A DNA stretch of 64,000 nucleotides from Thermoanaerobacter uzonensis DSM 18761 (GCF_900129115.1 NZ_FQUR01000009.1:1-64000), one strand, 5' to 3'; shown: positions 1-7,587, counted from the stretch's first letter. Program-made: numbers and translations. Notes: generated from the sequence alone by a model not told the origin.

Positions 1-150
1 ATAGTAACGGTAATAAAACCCGTGCTTTTTTAGTTTTACTCTACACTTGCAATCGGGATAAGGACATCTATCTGGCAGGGCAGGGAAATTGTAATCTTTA
101 CCCTTTCGTAAATACTCTTCAATGTTATCAACATGGAAAACTATTTGCAT
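1..150 (-). CDS. N-terminus of a zinc-ribbon protein, probably transposase-like (runs off left edge)
   Basis: An ATG at 150 opens 50 codons that run off the window. The translation begins MQIVFHVDNIEEYLRKG and contains a Cys-cluster (CPYPDCKC) followed by a basic stretch with aromatic residues (KKHGFYYRY). This resembles the N-terminal zinc ribbon of several insertion-sequence transposases and DUF6431-type proteins. A GAGAGGTTAC stretch just upstream can serve as ribosome site. The catalytic part lies outside the window, so the family cannot be fixed. The neighbouring broken intron and the hairpin at 168-224 fit an insertion-sequence border. Confidence 0.45.
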   Translation of the reverse strand, partial: MQIVFHVDNIEEYLRKGKDYNFPALPDRCPYPDCKCRVKLKKHGFYYRYY

Positions 151-167
151 AAGTAACCTCTCCAATT

Positions 168-224
168 AAAATTAATGCTAAAGGAATCTGAAAAAATTTT
201 TTAAATTCCTTTAGCATTAATTTT
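168..224. repeat. Perfect 20-bp inverted repeat (hairpin)
   Basis: Arms 168-187 and 205-224 are exact reverse complements, separated by a 17-nt AT-only-rich loop. The hairpin lies 18 bp upstream of the zinc-ribbon start. It could end transcripts entering the mobile gene from outside, or mark the end of an insertion sequence. The T/A content around it does not settle the direction. Confidence 0.7.
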
Positions 225-309
225 ATCACAAGATTATTTAATCTGAAAAATTTTATCGGTTTTGGGCTAAATTAATTTGAGAAATGACAATTTTATTCAG
301 CGTCCTCTC

Positions 310-345
310 ACACCACCGTACGTACCGTTCGGTATACGGCGGTTC
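310..345 (-). ncRNA. Group II intron domain V
   Basis: Reading on minus from 345, the sequence runs GAACCGCCGTATACC, a short loop, then GGTACGTACGGTGGT, folding into the two-part stem with bulge expected of domain V. It begins just after the RT stop codon (347-349), the normal position. The following GAGAGGACG is the usual link to domain VI, but no stem with a bulged A follows it. Confidence 0.7.
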
Positions 346-346
346 A

Positions 347-1823
347 TTAGGAATTGTGTACAATTAGATATCTTTGGGATAAACTCTTATAACCTATGCT
401 TTCAAAGTATTTATTTGTAAGAGTCTTATTTAGGATTGGGCTATTGGATATTCTCCAGTAGCCTTTCCTTGTATTGGCGTATTCCCAGGCTTTTTGTTCT
501 TCTACTCCTAGTTTTACTAAGTTATCATGCTTCGTTTTTATCTTCTTCCATTGTTTCCATATACATGCCCTTAGTCTTCGCCTTATCCATTCGTTAAGGG
601 TTTTCATTATGCTTTTCGCGTCTGCTAATCCAAAATAGTTGACCCATCCTGTTGTTATTTGATTTAGTCTTTTTATTCTGTTTTCCATGCTTATTCCCTT
701 GTTCCGATTGGTTATTTCTCTTACTTTTCCCTTAAACCTTTTGATGGATTTTTCATGGATTCTTATTCTTACTTCGTTTTCTTTTGTATAGAATGAAAAT
801 CCAAGAAATTTTCTTCTCCATGGTCTATCTACAGCACTTTTTGCTTCATTGACTTTTAGTTTTAATTTGCTTTCTATGAATTTCTTTATGCTTCTCATTA
901 CTCTGTTTCCTGCAGACCTGCTTTTTACATATATGTTGCAGTCATCTGCATATCGGCAGAATTTATGCCCTCGTTTCTCAAGTTCTTTGTCTAGTTCGTC
1001 CAACATTATGTTTGCTAATAGGGGACTTAATGGCCCTCCTTGGGGTGTTCCTTCTTCTGTTGATACTTTGATTCGAAATTAGTCCTATAGGTATTATTCA
1101 AATTTTTCAGTGTTCCTTCTTCTGTTGATACTTTGATTCCGTTTATCATTACTCCTGATTCTAGGTATCTTCGTATTAACTTTAGTACCCTTTTGTCTCC
1201 TATCCGCTTTTCTAGTTTGGACATTATTATGTCGTGGTTTACTCTGTCAAAGAACTTTTCTAAGTCCATATCTACAACCCACGTGTATCCTTCATTTATG
1301 TATGCTTCTGCGGCTTTTATTGCGTCTTTTGCACTGCGTCCTGGTCTGAATCCATAACTGCTATCAGAAAATGTATGGTTGTAGACTTTATTTAGTATTT
1401 GGGCTATTGCTTGTTGTATTAGTCTGTCTAGTACTGTAGGTATTCCTAGTAGTCTTACTCCTCCATCTGGTTTGGGAATTTCTACTCTTCGCACTGGTTG
1501 TGGTTTGTATTTCCCCTCCAGCAGTTGTTGTTTTATGGTTTAAAGTTTTCTTTGAGATACGGTAGAAGTTCATCTACTTCCATCCCATCGACTCCATGGC
1601 TTCCTTTATTTGCAACAACGCGCTTGTATGCTGCTTCCATGTTCCTTCGTTCTACTATCATTTCAAGCATCTTGCTGGTATATCTTTGTACTTCGTTTCT
1701 TCCATCTTCCGACGCCGATGATATACTATGCACTTCCGTTGTCTTTTGAAATTCCATTTCTCTATTCAACGGATAGCCTCTTTGTTGAGTTGTCTGCAGT
1801 CTCTGCATATCTTTCGAGTCCAT
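347..1823 (-). pseudogene. ltrA: Group II intron reverse transcriptase/maturase, inactivated
   Basis: Three frames join into one RT-maturase: N-terminus 1823-1533, RT core about 1560-1027, and C-terminus 1006-347. The core has the RT motifs (FGFRPGRSAKDA-like block, VVDMDLEKFFD, then CRYADDCNIY with the catalytic YADD) and the maturase X domain (RLNQITTGWVNYFG). No HNH endonuclease follows. Two lesions account exactly for the damage: one base missing from the T-run at 1539-1541 (A-run on the coding strand), and a 65-bp insertion at 1045-1109. Removing 65 and adding 1 turns 1477 nt into 1413, i.e. 471 codons, and restores the expected EGTPQGGPLSPLLANI junction. The protein is therefore recently broken rather than old debris. 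Confidence 0.93.
1045..1139. repeat. 30-bp direct repeat flanking a 35-bp foreign insert
   Basis: Bases 1045-1074 and 1110-1139 are identical over 30 bp and differ on both sides immediately outside. Between them, 1075-1109 is 35 bp that does not belong to the RT reading frame. One 30-bp copy is native RT sequence; the other copy plus the insert make the 65-bp disruption. The geometry equals one repeat-spacer-repeat unit of a 30-bp-repeat CRISPR system; see findings. Confidence 0.95.
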
Positions 1824-2246
1824 AAGATTTCCAAAACCTCCTAACGTTCGGTCCTTCCTTATCTATTCATGTCTAGATAAGTACTATGACCTCTGCTGAC
1901 TTCTCAAGGTTCAGCCATACATCCCTGCATGGGTTGTCACTTCAGATTTTACTTCCATGACTTATCCTTGAGACCTCCCCGGGTAAGAACGATAACTTTC
2001 ATCTCATCTATCTGCCAGATTTACTGTATGGGATTTGGGTAGTGTTGGACTTCGTTTTGTTACGCAAACTCATCCATCCCAATTCAGCCTCTTATCTGGT
2101 TCTTGTTCATCAGACCGAGATTTTGCCTTAAGCTTCCTTCAGATTCCACCTCACGATGGACACCCTTGCGGTTCGGCTAGTGGTTCCCACTACCAAGCCC
2201 ACAGCGGACTTTCACCGCCTAGTTATCGCCCATGCCGGGCGCACGT

Positions 2247-2272
2247 CAAAAAACCCCACCGCAAAGGGTGGG
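2247..2272 (-). terminator. Intrinsic terminator of the mgl operon and intron insertion site
   Basis: On minus, CCCACCC (2272-2266) pairs with GGTGGGG (2260-2254) and is followed by a run of six to seven T. It lies about 135 bp after the mglC stop codon. The group II intron begins immediately behind it at 2244. The 2273-2406 stretch between mglC and the terminator shows no convincing gene. Confidence 0.85.
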
Positions 2273-2406
2273 ATCAAAATGTCTCTACTACTTTCTCCAC
2301 ATTCATTTTCTCTTTTATAATACTTTTTGATAAATTATTCAAACTAGTCTAGAAACAATATCAGCTATCCCACTTAAATCAAGATGTATTACAGTGTGGA
2401 TAAGCT

Positions 2407-3399
2407 TTATTTTTTAGTTAAATATTTTCTAATGTCAACAGCAACAGCAGATACAATAATAGCTCCCTTGATTATTAATTGCCAATAAGGATTCATACCA
2501 ATAAATGTTAATCCATAGTTAATAACAGTAAACAAAAGAACACCCACTATGACGCCCGGAACTGTGCCAACCCCTCCTGATACTGACCATCCACCAACAA
2601 CACAGGCAGCTATTGCGTCTAATTCATACATAGTTCCATATTCACTAGTTGCTCCTCCTGTTCTTGCAGCTTCAAGTGCACCAGCAATAGCGTATAAAGT
2701 CCCTGCGATAGCAAATAGCCATAAAATATGTTTCTTTACATCAACACCTGATACAACTGCCGCTTCTCTATTTCCACCAATTGCATATAAATTTTTACCA
2801 AAACTTGTTTTATTCATAATTATCCACATAATTATGGTAATAACAACAGCAATAATAACAACATATGGAATCCCAAGAAATCCTCCTGTACCTAATTCAA
2901 GAAAATCTTTTCTAAGACCAGCAATTGGCTGTGAATTATTAGGAGGTAAGCTAAAATAAATATTATCTGCTCCATAAGCAATAACCATAGTACCTAAAGT
3001 TGCAATAAAAGGAGGTACATTAAATCTTGACACAACAAATCCATTTAACAGTCCAAATAGCAACCCAACTATAGCAGTTATTAAAAGCGGAACTAACAAT
3101 GGAAGTTGTGGTAAATGTGGAAAAAATCTTGCTGAGTAATTTGGGTCTTGCAAAAGTGATGCAGAAAGTACTGCCGCAAGTCCGACTAAACGCCCTGCAG
3201 AAAGATCTGCACCTCCTATCAAAATAGCAAGAGAAGCTCCCAACGCAATAATAATCCTCGTAGAACTTTGAACGAGAATATCTCTAAAAACTCTTACCGA
3301 TATAAAAGAAGGATCTTTAATAGCAATAACTATAATTAATAATAGTAATACAAAATATATTGCATATTGACTTAAATACGTTTTAATTTTGTTGTTCAT
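2407..3399 (-). CDS. mglC: Galactose/methyl-galactoside ABC transporter permease
   Basis: This 330-residue integral membrane protein forms the channel of the MglBAC importer for D-galactose/glucose. It follows E. coli MglC closely across its length, including the early QSSTRIIIALG helix, the GADLSAGR loop, the FIATLGTMVIAYG segment, the FGKNLYAIGGN loop contacting the ATPase, and the YELDAIAACVVGG and NPYWQLIIKGAII segments near the end. Eight to ten hydrophobic helices are visible. I chose the ATG at 3399 because GGAGGAG stands eight bases upstream; an upstream in-frame ATG at 3438 lies inside mglA and lacks such a site. It is the last gene of mglB-mglA-mglC, ahead of the terminator at 2272-2247. 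Confidence 0.95.
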   Translation of the reverse strand: MNNKIKTYLSQYAIYFVLLLLIIVIAIKDPSFISVRVFRDILVQSSTRIIIALGASLAILIGGADLSAGRLVGLAAVLSASLLQDPNYSARFFPHLPQLPLLVPLLITAIVGLLFGLLNGFVVSRFNVPPFIATLGTMVIAYGADNIYFSLPPNNSQPIAGLRKDFLELGTGGFLGIPYVVIIAVVITIIMWIIMNKTSFGKNLYAIGGNREAAVVSGVDVKKHILWLFAIAGTLYAIAGALEAARTGGATSEYGTMYELDAIAACVVGGWSVSGGVGTVPGVIVGVLLFTVINYGLTFIGMNPYWQLIIKGAIIVSAVAVDIRKYLTKK

Positions 3400-3415
3400 C
3401 AATATCTCCTCCGTC

Positions 3416-4933
3416 TTAGTTTGTATATTTACTAGCAAGGCGCATTATTTTTTCTTCAGTTGCCTCTTCTTTATCAAGGATTCCAGATAAATAGCCTTCA
3501 CACATCACCATTATTCTATCTGCCATTCCTAAAAGTTCAGGCATCTCAGATGATATCATTATAATACTTTTGCCTTGCATTGTAAGTTCATTCATAATTG
3601 TATATATTTCATACTTCGCACCAACATCGATTCCTCTTGTTGGCTCGTCAAGTATTAATATTTCAGGAGAAGTAAGCAGCCATCGGGCTAAAAGTACTTT
3701 TTGTTGATTCCCACCTGATAAATCCCTTATCAAAGTTCTTAATGATGGTGTTTTAATTCTTAAAGTTTTTACCATTTGTGTAGTGTCATCTTTCCTTATT
3801 TTATCATTAAGTAACAAAAAACGGCCTATATATTTTGATATATTAGCAATCGTAGCATTTTCTGTTATATTTAAATCTGGGAAAATCCCAGTAGAACGTC
3901 TTTCTTCAGTAAGTAATGCCAATCCATATCTTTTTGCATCAATAGGCGATCTAATAACAGCTTCTTTCCCTTTAATAAATATTTTCCCTGACGCTATTGA
4001 CCTTAATCCAAATATAGCTTCTACCAGTTCGGTACGCTGAGAACCTACTAACCCACCTATACCTAAAATTTCGCCTTTCCTAAGTTCAAAAGAAACATTT
4101 TTAAATGATTTTGGTAATGGCGATGTTAAATTTTCAACTTTCAGAATAATTTCTCCTGGCCTACTATTCCTTATTGGAAATCTGTTAGTCATCTCACGTC
4201 CAACCATTTTTGATATTATCATGTCTTCCGTTAATGCTTCAGTATCCCATGTGCCAACCACTTTTCCATCACGCATAATAGTTACTTCATCCGCAATTTC
4301 AAAAATTTCATCGATTTTATGAGATATATAAATTATTGAAACACCTTCTTTTTTTAAAGTACGTATAAGGTCAAATAAATGAGCAACTTCGTTTTCTGTC
4401 AGAGAGGATGTTGGTTCATCCATAATTATAATTTTTGCATTATAAGAAATTGCTTTAGCTATTTCTATATATTGAATCTTTGATGCTGACAAATTTTTGA
4501 CTAATTCATTTGGTTTAATGTCTATATCTAACCTAGATAAAAGTTTTTCCGTTTCTACGTACATTTTCTTTTCATCAACTAATTTCATAAATCCATAATT
4601 TTTTATAGGAAACCTCCCAAGCCATATGTTTTCCATTACATTTCGATCTCTTACAGGATGTAATTCCTGATGTATCATAGAAATTCCAAGATCCAAAGCC
4701 TCTCTAGAATTTTTTATGGTAATTTTTTGCCCATTTAATACTATTTCGCCTGAATCAGGTTCATAAATACCAAAAAGACATTTCATTAAAGTAGATTTTC
4801 CTGCACCATTTTCCCCCATAATTGCATGTACTGTTCCTTTACGAACTTTAAGTGTTACATTATCCAAGGCTTTTACTCCTGGAAACTGCTTTGAAATATT
4901 GTTCATTTCTAATACGAATTCATTAGCAGCCAT
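3416..4933 (-). CDS. mglA: Galactose/methyl-galactoside ABC transporter ATP-binding protein
   Basis: This 505-residue protein has two fused ABC ATPase domains, as usual for CUT2 sugar importers (MglA, RbsA). The first domain has an intact Walker A (GENGAGKST, near residue 40) and Walker B (IIIMDEPTSSL). The second has the family's degenerate Walker A region (GGLVGSQRTEL) but a canonical signature LSGGNQQKVLLARWL and Walker B LILDEPTRGID. It powers uptake through MglC with MglB as receptor. The ATG at 4933 has GGAGG eight bases upstream and is preferred over ATG 4984. A hairpin separates it from mglB, which probably lowers its expression relative to the binding protein. Confidence 0.95.
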   Translation of the reverse strand: MAANEFVLEMNNISKQFPGVKALDNVTLKVRKGTVHAIMGENGAGKSTLMKCLFGIYEPDSGEIVLNGQKITIKNSREALDLGISMIHQELHPVRDRNVMENIWLGRFPIKNYGFMKLVDEKKMYVETEKLLSRLDIDIKPNELVKNLSASKIQYIEIAKAISYNAKIIIMDEPTSSLTENEVAHLFDLIRTLKKEGVSIIYISHKIDEIFEIADEVTIMRDGKVVGTWDTEALTEDMIISKMVGREMTNRFPIRNSRPGEIILKVENLTSPLPKSFKNVSFELRKGEILGIGGLVGSQRTELVEAIFGLRSIASGKIFIKGKEAVIRSPIDAKRYGLALLTEERRSTGIFPDLNITENATIANISKYIGRFLLLNDKIRKDDTTQMVKTLRIKTPSLRTLIRDLSGGNQQKVLLARWLLTSPEILILDEPTRGIDVGAKYEIYTIMNELTMQGKSIIMISSEMPELLGMADRIMVMCEGYLSGILDKEEATEEKIMRLASKYTN

Positions 4934-4966
4934 TTTTATGCCTCCTGCTTCTGCCATTAAAAATTT

Positions 4967-5003
4967 TTCTAAAGCAAGGGACATTGAAGCCCTTGCTTTA
5001 GAA
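4967..5003 (-). promoter_or_regulatory. Intergenic hairpin between mglB and mglA
   Basis: A 14-bp perfect stem (4967-4980 with 4990-5003, loop of 9) lies in the 102-bp gap after the mglB stop. On the transcript it is followed by A-rich then T5 sequence, so it is at most a weak terminator. Such hairpins after a binding-protein gene commonly protect the upstream mRNA or attenuate the transporter genes. Confidence 0.75.
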
Positions 5004-5035
5004 ATTTATAAAAACATAATATTGGCCATTAAATT

Positions 5036-6118
5036 TTATTGTAGAGCATCATTAATATTATCCTTTGTAATTTTCTTATAAGGAATCCATACATATTTGC
5101 CATCAGTAATATCGTAACCGATATTCTCTTTAGTCGGTGTTTGCCCTTGTGCAAGAACGTAAGCAATATTAAATGTAGCTTTAGCTTGATTTTTAGCATC
5201 ATTTAGAACTGTACCTAGCAATGTACCATCTTTAAGAGCTTGCACTCCTGGAACTGTTGCATCTACTCCAACTACAGGAATATATTTACCATTTTTGAAA
5301 TAGCCTGCTTCTTTAAGTGCTTGAATAGCACCAAGCGCCATATCATCATTATTAGCAAATACTGCTTCAATCTTATCTCCATATGCAGATAACCAAGCAG
5401 CCATCTTGTCATGTGCTGTTACTCTATCCCAATTTGCATAATCTTGTGCAAGGCATTTAACTTTAATACCTGCTTCTTCGACAGTCTGTATAGAATATTT
5501 TGTTCGAAGTATAGCATCTTGATGCCCTGGTTGTCCCATCAGCATAACGTACTCCATAACACCATCATGATTCTTATCAGCTTCTGGATGTGATTTCCAA
5601 TAATCTGCCATTATTTGCCCTTGCAAAATACCAGATTGCTCTGCTTTAGCTCCTACATAGTAAACTTTATCCCAAGATTGCATATCTTGTGGTAATGGCT
5701 CTCTATTGAAAAACACAACTGGAATATTTGCTGCTTTAGCTTTGCTAATAATAGTACCCGCAGCAGTTCTATCAACTGGATTAATTGCAAGTGCATCTAC
5801 ATGTTTTGTTATAAAAAGATCGATTTGATTATTTTGAGTAGGCTGTGAATTTTGACTATCTACCATATTAAGCTGAGCTTTACCTTGCGCATCTTCATTC
5901 ATAGCATTTCTTACACTTGTCATAAAAGTATCATCAAATTTGTAAATTGCTACACCTATAACAGGTAATTTTTTGTTGTTGGTATTACTGCTTGTACTGC
6001 TTCCCGCATTTTGCTGAGAATTACTAGTTGATGTAGTATTACTGGAATTACCACATCCAGTAAGTACTATTGAAATAACAAACATAAGCAAGGCAACATA
6101 AGTTAATAGTTTTCTCAT
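5036..6118 (-). CDS. mglB: Galactose/glucose-binding lipoprotein of the Mgl transporter
   Basis: This 360-residue extracellular receptor has a lipoprotein signal: hydrophobic stretch then VLTGC, with the lipidated Cys near residue 22, followed by a Ser/Thr/Asn linker. The mature part follows E. coli MglB, including the calcium-binding loop DKNHDGVMEYV (about residues 184-194) with the adjoining GQPGHQDA, the sugar-site FNREP, and the hinge motif FANNDDMALGAIQALK. It binds galactose or glucose and hands it to MglC. The start ATG at 6118 has AGGAGGAG upstream. It is first in the operon, with promoter and operator-like sites at 6217-6296. Confidence 0.95.
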   Translation of the reverse strand: MRKLLTYVALLMFVISIVLTGCGNSSNTTSTSNSQQNAGSSTSSNTNNKKLPVIGVAIYKFDDTFMTSVRNAMNEDAQGKAQLNMVDSQNSQPTQNNQIDLFITKHVDALAINPVDRTAAGTIISKAKAANIPVVFFNREPLPQDMQSWDKVYYVGAKAEQSGILQGQIMADYWKSHPEADKNHDGVMEYVMLMGQPGHQDAILRTKYSIQTVEEAGIKVKCLAQDYANWDRVTAHDKMAAWLSAYGDKIEAVFANNDDMALGAIQALKEAGYFKNGKYIPVVGVDATVPGVQALKDGTLLGTVLNDAKNQAKATFNIAYVLAQGQTPTKENIGYDITDGKYVWIPYKKITKDNINDALQ

Positions 6119-6216
6119 AAATTGTTTCTCCTCCTTTTTTGTAATTAAGAAATTTAAAATTAAGAGTCAATTAAGATTTTATGCTTTCTATTTTATTTTT
6201 AAATTTGTCTTTATTC

Positions 6217-6296
6217 GTAAAACGCTTTACCACCTTCTTTCACAATAAAATTTCTCTATGGAAGAATTATAAGTAGATTTCAGCGAACGTTATCAA
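6217..6296 (-). promoter_or_regulatory. mglB promoter with two LacI-family-like operators
   Basis: On minus there is TTGATA (6296-6291) and TATAAT (6271-6266) with a 19-bp spacer, slightly long. Two CG-centred palindromes are present: GCGAACGTTATC around 6284-6295 inside the promoter and GTAAAACGCTTTAC at 6217-6230 downstream of the predicted start. Their centres are 65 bp apart, near six helical turns, which would allow looping. The sites look like GalR/LacI-family operators, but their outer bases do not match the CcpA cre consensus. The regulator is not adjacent. Confidence 0.5.
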
Positions 6297-6511
6297 TTAA
6301 TATAATCTTCTTTAAAAATTCTAATTAATCTAATTTAGACACTTTCTAAACTTATCACTCTGGTATAATAGTTTATTAAAACACTTTTATTATTATTGTT
6401 ATTTATTGCAATTTTATTATTATATATTCCTTCTGTAAACATTTTAATTCACTTTTCAAAAACTAATTCTTTAAACTTTATTTTTTATTTTAACTAACTC
6501 CTATATTATAT

Positions 6512-6536
6512 ATTCGACATGAATTCAAAAATTCCT
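6512..6536 (-). promoter_or_regulatory. Sigma-H-like promoter element 1
   Basis: On minus this reads AGGAATT, 11 bases, GTCGAAT, matching the B. subtilis sigma-H pattern RnAGGAwww-N11/12-RnnGAAT, followed by an AT-rich start region. It lies about 400 bp upstream of mglB and just beyond the end of the 6591-7496 gene. The TGTCGAA also matches a Spo0A box. The same 25-bp layout recurs at 12710, 33076 and 39482. The rest of the 6119-6590 gap (AT-rich) shows nothing else I can name. Confidence 0.6.
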
Positions 6537-6590
6537 TCTTCGAAAGCGTAATTTATTAAAAATTTTTATAAACTTTTTGTAACCAAAAAT

Positions 6591-7496
6591 TTACTTCCTG
6601 CAATATTTTTCTACAACCTCATCAAATGCACCTTCATCTATATCTTTTACATTTACATTATTGTAAAGCTCCCATTCTTCAATATGCTCAACAGTTTCAC
6701 CGGGCTGTAATTTTGTAAATGGACTTAATGTTTCTATTTCAAGCATCCAATCGTTTGTATATGTTTCAAAAGATACGCCAAAGTCAGGATATGTTGCGTC
6801 GTGCTGTGGATAATACCTTTTTACAAAAAGATGTCCTCCTCTTGCGTAAGCTGCCCAGCCTTCTTGATTGTTAATTCCTAACTTAAAGGGAGCTTTGTTA
6901 TTAGGATCTTGTTTCAGTGCAATATATTTTTCTCCCCAATACACCCTTTTGTCATTCATTTTAGAATAAGGCCAGAGCACAATTTGCCTATTGGGAAGTA
7001 AATCTGTATCTTTATTTGGTTGAGGAATTATTTCGATGCCTTCTGTAGCAAGTACTGTTATTGTCCATGCTGAAAGCTCAATAGGCCATGCTCCAAGATT
7101 AGTTATCCTGTGTATAAGCCTAACTTTGTTCTCATCAGGGCTTAAGATTATATCGATTTGCTTTTGTGTGTTAACCCATTTTTCTGGCTTTTGAATAAGT
7201 CTCATACCGTTTTCTATTTCATGCCAATCAACTTCATCGTTGTCTGGTACATATGTCCTCTTTCTGTCTTCGGGGCTGTGCCACAGTCTATGGCCGCCAT
7301 AATATCTGTATTCGTCACCTCCTTTTAAGCCAATAGTTTTAGGGTCCAAATTAAATTCGTTTACATCATTTTCAAATCCAAACCTTACAATTCTTGGGCC
7401 TATATCAGTTGTAGCCACAACATCAATAATGCCATTGGACAGTTTTATACTGTTTTCCCACCCTAAAAAGTTCATTTTGTCAATTTTTATTGCCAT
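6591..7496 (-). CDS. Galactose-mutarotase-like protein (aldose epimerase fold), function unproven
   Basis: This 301-residue soluble protein has no signal peptide. Its pattern (early DIGPRIVRFGFE, GGHRLWHSPED, a central IHRITNLGAWPIELSAWTI, and LEIETLSPF near the end) is that of the beta-sandwich galactose-mutarotase-like superfamily, close to DUF4380-type proteins. The catalytic residues of true GalM were not confirmed. It is the last gene of the galactose operon (galT-galK-galE-ROK-this), so a role in sugar anomer conversion or a related step is plausible. Start: ATG at 7496 with AGAAAGGA about 11 bases upstream; an alternative ATG at 7538 adds 14 residues with a poorer ribosome site. Confidence 0.75.
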   Translation of the reverse strand: MAIKIDKMNFLGWENSIKLSNGIIDVVATTDIGPRIVRFGFENDVNEFNLDPKTIGLKGGDEYRYYGGHRLWHSPEDRKRTYVPDNDEVDWHEIENGMRLIQKPEKWVNTQKQIDIILSPDENKVRLIHRITNLGAWPIELSAWTITVLATEGIEIIPQPNKDTDLLPNRQIVLWPYSKMNDKRVYWGEKYIALKQDPNNKAPFKLGINNQEGWAAYARGGHLFVKRYYPQHDATYPDFGVSFETYTNDWMLEIETLSPFTKLQPGETVEHIEEWELYNNVNVKDIDEGAFDEVVEKYCRK

Positions 7497-7553
7497 ACTA
7501 TTCTCATTCCTTTCTGCGTAATTTTTTATTTTTTTCATTACCTCAGTAGGTAA

Positions 7554-7579
7554 GATTCTTGGCTGCGCTCAGAATGACA
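7554..7579. repeat. Short dispersed-type repeat (GATTCTTGGCTGCGCTCAG...)
   Basis: This 26-bp stretch between the ROK gene and the mutarotase-like gene contains the TGCGCTCAGAATGACA core (TGTCATTCTGAGCGCA on minus). That core is a common intergenic repeat in many unrelated bacterial genomes. It is markedly more GC-rich than its surroundings. No second copy was noticed in this window. Confidence 0.5.
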
Positions 7580-7587
7580 GAGAGAGG

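Larger units (their letters stand above)
300..2244 (-). mobile_element. Degenerate group II intron, bacterial class C type
   Basis: On the minus strand the element starts at 2244 with GTGCGCCCGGC, a typical GUGYG intron 5' end. The structured RNA part (about 2244-1824) is followed by a maturase/RT reading frame and then a domain V-like hairpin at 345-310. It sits 2 nt beyond the T-run of an intrinsic terminator, the insertion habit of class C introns. Domain VI is not recognisable after domain V, so the 3' boundary (about 300) is uncertain and may be truncated. The RT is broken in two places, so the copy should not move by itself. Its RNA could still be tested for splicing with a maturase in trans, although the missing domain VI argues against it. 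Confidence 0.85.

Noticed and set aside
1045..1139. A true CRISPR array
   Set aside because: Only one repeat-insert-repeat unit exists, there is no leader and no cas gene in the window, and one repeat copy is native RT coding sequence.
1388..1573. 61-residue minus-strand frame overlapping the intron RT
   Set aside because: It is the out-of-frame reading produced by the single-base loss; the true frame is recovered by the correction described for the RT.
2035..2352. 105-residue plus-strand frame over the intron 5' region
   Set aside because: The DNA is structured intron RNA on the other strand and the terminator; the frame has no ribosome site or family resemblance.
6217..6230. CcpA cre site in front of mglB
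   Set aside because: The outer bases (GT...AC) do not match TG...CA; the palindrome fits a LacI-family operator in general, not cre.
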